From positions 1 through 35,328 of the forward strand of contig JBFLYM010000008.1 of assembly GCA_040757035.1 (NCBI GenBank): a stretch of DNA of 35,328 nt, written 5' to 3'. Numbering within the stretch: position 1 is the first letter of the stretch; each line of letters starts with the position of its first letter. A program made the position numbers and the translations under genes. Under the pieces are notes generated by a model, which worked only from the letters and a program-made list of their open reading frames with translations, made no database searches and had not been told where the DNA came from. Of this stretch, positions 34,318-35,328 are shown in pieces. The stretch is from JAHJBR01 sp040757035. Its GTDB lineage: Archaea > Micrarchaeota > Micrarchaeia > Anstonellales > Bilamarchaeaceae.

Positions 34318-34401
34318 TTAGTTAAATATATAAATGTTGGTAGGGTAAAAGTTTATAAATTGCGCGGGGGATTATCTAGTCAAGTATATAAATGTTGGTA
34401 G
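34318..34401. repeat. Duplicated 26-bp promoter-like element
   Basis: Copies at 34318-34343 and 34376-34401 match at 23 of 26 positions and share TATATAAATGTTGGTAG exactly. Each contains a TATA box readable on either strand. A third TATA (TTTATAAA on the - strand) lies between them at about 34352-34359. On the - strand the nearer copy lies about 34 nt before the ATG at 34296, the right place for its promoter. The gap 34297-34631 holds no confident gene. Confidence 0.65.
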
Positions 34402-34598
34402 ATATTTGTGTGTTATTGCGAAATGCGTTAAAAATTATCGAGAGGAAATTTTAGTAAGATACGACAAAAAATCGCGCACAACTGACGTGCTTTATATCAT
34501 GTGTTCTTCCTCTGTTTGAGACAAGAGCTTTCGTACACAATATGCGTTATCGTGATCCTTATGATGCTTTGATAAAGGGGATAGACTTCCAGTATTAG
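34349..34598 (+). other. Possible decayed coding sequence in the intergenic gap
   Basis: Two overlapping + strand frames without ATG starts read like protein. The first is open 34349-34519 (56 codons, including KNYREEILVRYDKKSRTTDV). The second is open 34458-34598 (46 codons, with MRYRDPYDALIKGIDFQY from ATG 34542). The frame change near 34510 could mark a frameshifted remnant, possibly of a transposase. The amino acid composition is plausible, but the stretches are short and no family is recognised. A noncoding RNA from the repeated TATA elements is an alternative. Confidence 0.25.
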
Positions 34599-34631
34599 TA
34601 GGTTTTTGGTTGGTTTGTGGGTGTCTCAGAA

Positions 34632-35153
34632 TCAAACTCGGTTTGGTTTTTTCATTCGGTCCTTCGTTTTAATCATTATACTTTTTTGAATAGTTCGAAC
34701 AATCTCAAATGTCTTTTTACTTATCTCGTCAGGGAGTTGTCTACTAAGTTCACTAAGAATAACGCATCTCGCTTTGGCGGGGTCGTTGCTGATATCTAAT
34801 GTTTTTAGAATTGATTGCCTATTATCATAAACAACAAACTTATTTTCTTTTATATTACTACCTAGAACTATACCATCCTCAAAAATTATTGAATTTTCTC
34901 CAATTTTTATATTTGGCGATATTATATTATCTCCATAAACTATTACATTTTTTCCAATTACTACATTCCCTCCAATAAAAGTTGGATATCGATGCTTACT
35001 CTTAATGTATGCACCGCCTCTAATTATTACACCATCCGAAATAAATACTGAATTTGGTTCTATAAACACATCAGCAACTAAATAAGTACCATTGTTCTCA
35101 TTTACTTTAGCTTCTACATAATACCCCGCTCCTCCACCACTAGATGGATACAA
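34632..35153 (-). CDS. Left-handed beta-helix (hexapeptide repeat) protein
   Basis: A 173-aa protein whose middle (residues about 25-105) follows the hexapeptide-repeat pattern of left-handed beta-helix acyltransferases and carbonic-anhydrase-like proteins: VFIEPNSVFISDG, VIIRGGAYIK, GGNVVIGKNVIVYGDN, ISPNIKIGENSIIFEDG, IVLGSNI. The catalytic His of acyltransferases is not obvious. The C-terminal ~55 residues are helical and basic. The start is uncertain. TTG 35153 is the only standard start; the same frame stays open back to about 35249 with protein-like residues but no ATG, GTG or TTG. A TATA-like TTATATA on the - strand at about 35202-35196 supports the TTG. It may assist sugar-nucleotide or surface-glycan modification, by analogy only. 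Confidence 0.65.
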   Translation of the reverse strand: MYPSSGGGAGYYVEAKVNENNGTYLVADVFIEPNSVFISDGVIIRGGAYIKSKHRYPTFIGGNVVIGKNVIVYGDNIISPNIKIGENSIIFEDGIVLGSNIKENKFVVYDNRQSILKTLDISNDPAKARCVILSELSRQLPDEISKKTFEIVRTIQKSIMIKTKDRMKKPNRV

Positions 35154-35202
35154 GAAGCACGTGAATTCTTCTTTATCCTTACGACTCTGAATAGTATATA
35201 AT

Positions 35203-35328
35203 CTATAGTTTTGCGAATTTTCGCTCGACGTAATTTTCGATCGCTCGCACTAAGTTCCTCTCGAAATTTGCATCTTGTTTTTGCAGCAGCCTCTTGAGCC
35301 GCTTTATAGTTTCTCCTATTGTTTTACA
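35203..35328 (-). CDS. 3' end of an unidentified gene (cut by the window edge)
   Basis: On the - strand a frame enters at the right edge and stops with TAG at 35205-35203. The 41 visible residues are basic and helical (TIGETIKRLKRLLQKQ, then ENYVERKFAKL at the end). The other two frames on this strand hit stops within a few codons of the edge. Too little is present to name it. Its end contains the TATA-like element of the beta-helix gene. Confidence 0.35.
   Translation of the reverse strand, partial: CKTIGETIKRLKRLLQKQDANFERNLVRAIENYVERKFAKL

Noticed and set aside
34318..34401. Repeat-spacer-like geometry (26-bp repeats with a 32-bp gap)
   Set aside because: Only two copies exist, with three mismatches, they contain TATA boxes at promoter distance from a gene, and no cas genes are present. 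Not a CRISPR array.
34545..34580. ATGATG-containing stretch as a C/D-box guide RNA
   Set aside because: The C-box match is imperfect and no D box lies at the right distance. Not supportable by eye.

Overview
The window comes from an AT-rich archaeon. The evidence is an archaeal RNA polymerase operon (rpoH, one unsplit rpoB, and rpoA split into A' and A''), ribosomal protein L30e, an archaeal two-KH NusA, an Orc1/Cdc6 initiator, GatE, a dolichol-type GlcNAc-1-phosphate transferase, a Hef-like helicase ending in a PCNA-interacting peptide, TATA-box promoters with short or absent leaders, and GGTGA/GGAGGTGAT ribosome-binding sites. The cysteine-rich lipoprotein, the small surface proteins and the non-canonical gene in the usual rps12 slot suggest a DPANN-type lineage (for example Micrarchaeota- or Diapherotrites-like). 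That placement is inference. I saw no rRNA, tRNA, CRISPR array or intact insertion sequence.

Layout. 1-1.9 kb: two orphan genes with their own promoters, preceded by a nested inverted repeat. 1.9-3.8 kb (- strand): orc1/cdc6 and a Cys-rich lipoprotein. 3.76-3.94 kb: a divergent intergenic region with ORB-like elements, a candidate replication origin. 3.99-13.9 kb (+): rpoH-rpoB-rpoA1-rpoA2-rpl30e-nusA and a duplicated Cys-rich protein of unknown function. 13.9-17.2 kb (-): a tightly coupled operon for a cell-surface protein, a FtsX/MacB-like permease and its ATPase. 17.3-20.1 kb (-): a GT4-family glycosyl-1-phosphate transferase and gatE. 20.2-22.9 kb (-): class II HMG-CoA reductase and a polytopic membrane protein. 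23.0-24.3 kb: a broken AAA/DUF4143 ATPase gene whose Walker A region has been deleted. 24.4-31.1 kb (+): valS and a 1319-residue membrane-anchored surface protein. 31.1-34.3 kb (-): a Hef-like helicase, then a two-gene unit for a secreted coiled-coil protein and a lipoprotein. 34.3-35.3 kb: a duplicated promoter element, possible decayed coding sequence, a left-handed beta-helix protein and the 3' end of an unidentified gene.

How the genes fit together. The core is information processing: transcription, translation, tRNA charging, replication initiation and fork repair. A second theme is the cell envelope. HMG-CoA reductase supplies isoprenoids for lipids and dolichol, the GT4 enzyme starts a dolichol-linked glycan, and several signal-peptide, lipobox or membrane-anchored proteins are plausible glycosylated surface components. 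The ABC system may move or remodel surface material. The items most worth a second look are the duplicated Cys-rich protein inside the polymerase operon, the origin candidate, the nuclease-less Hef with a terminal PIP box, the deleted ATPase, the extended L30e and the duplicated promoter near 34.3 kb.
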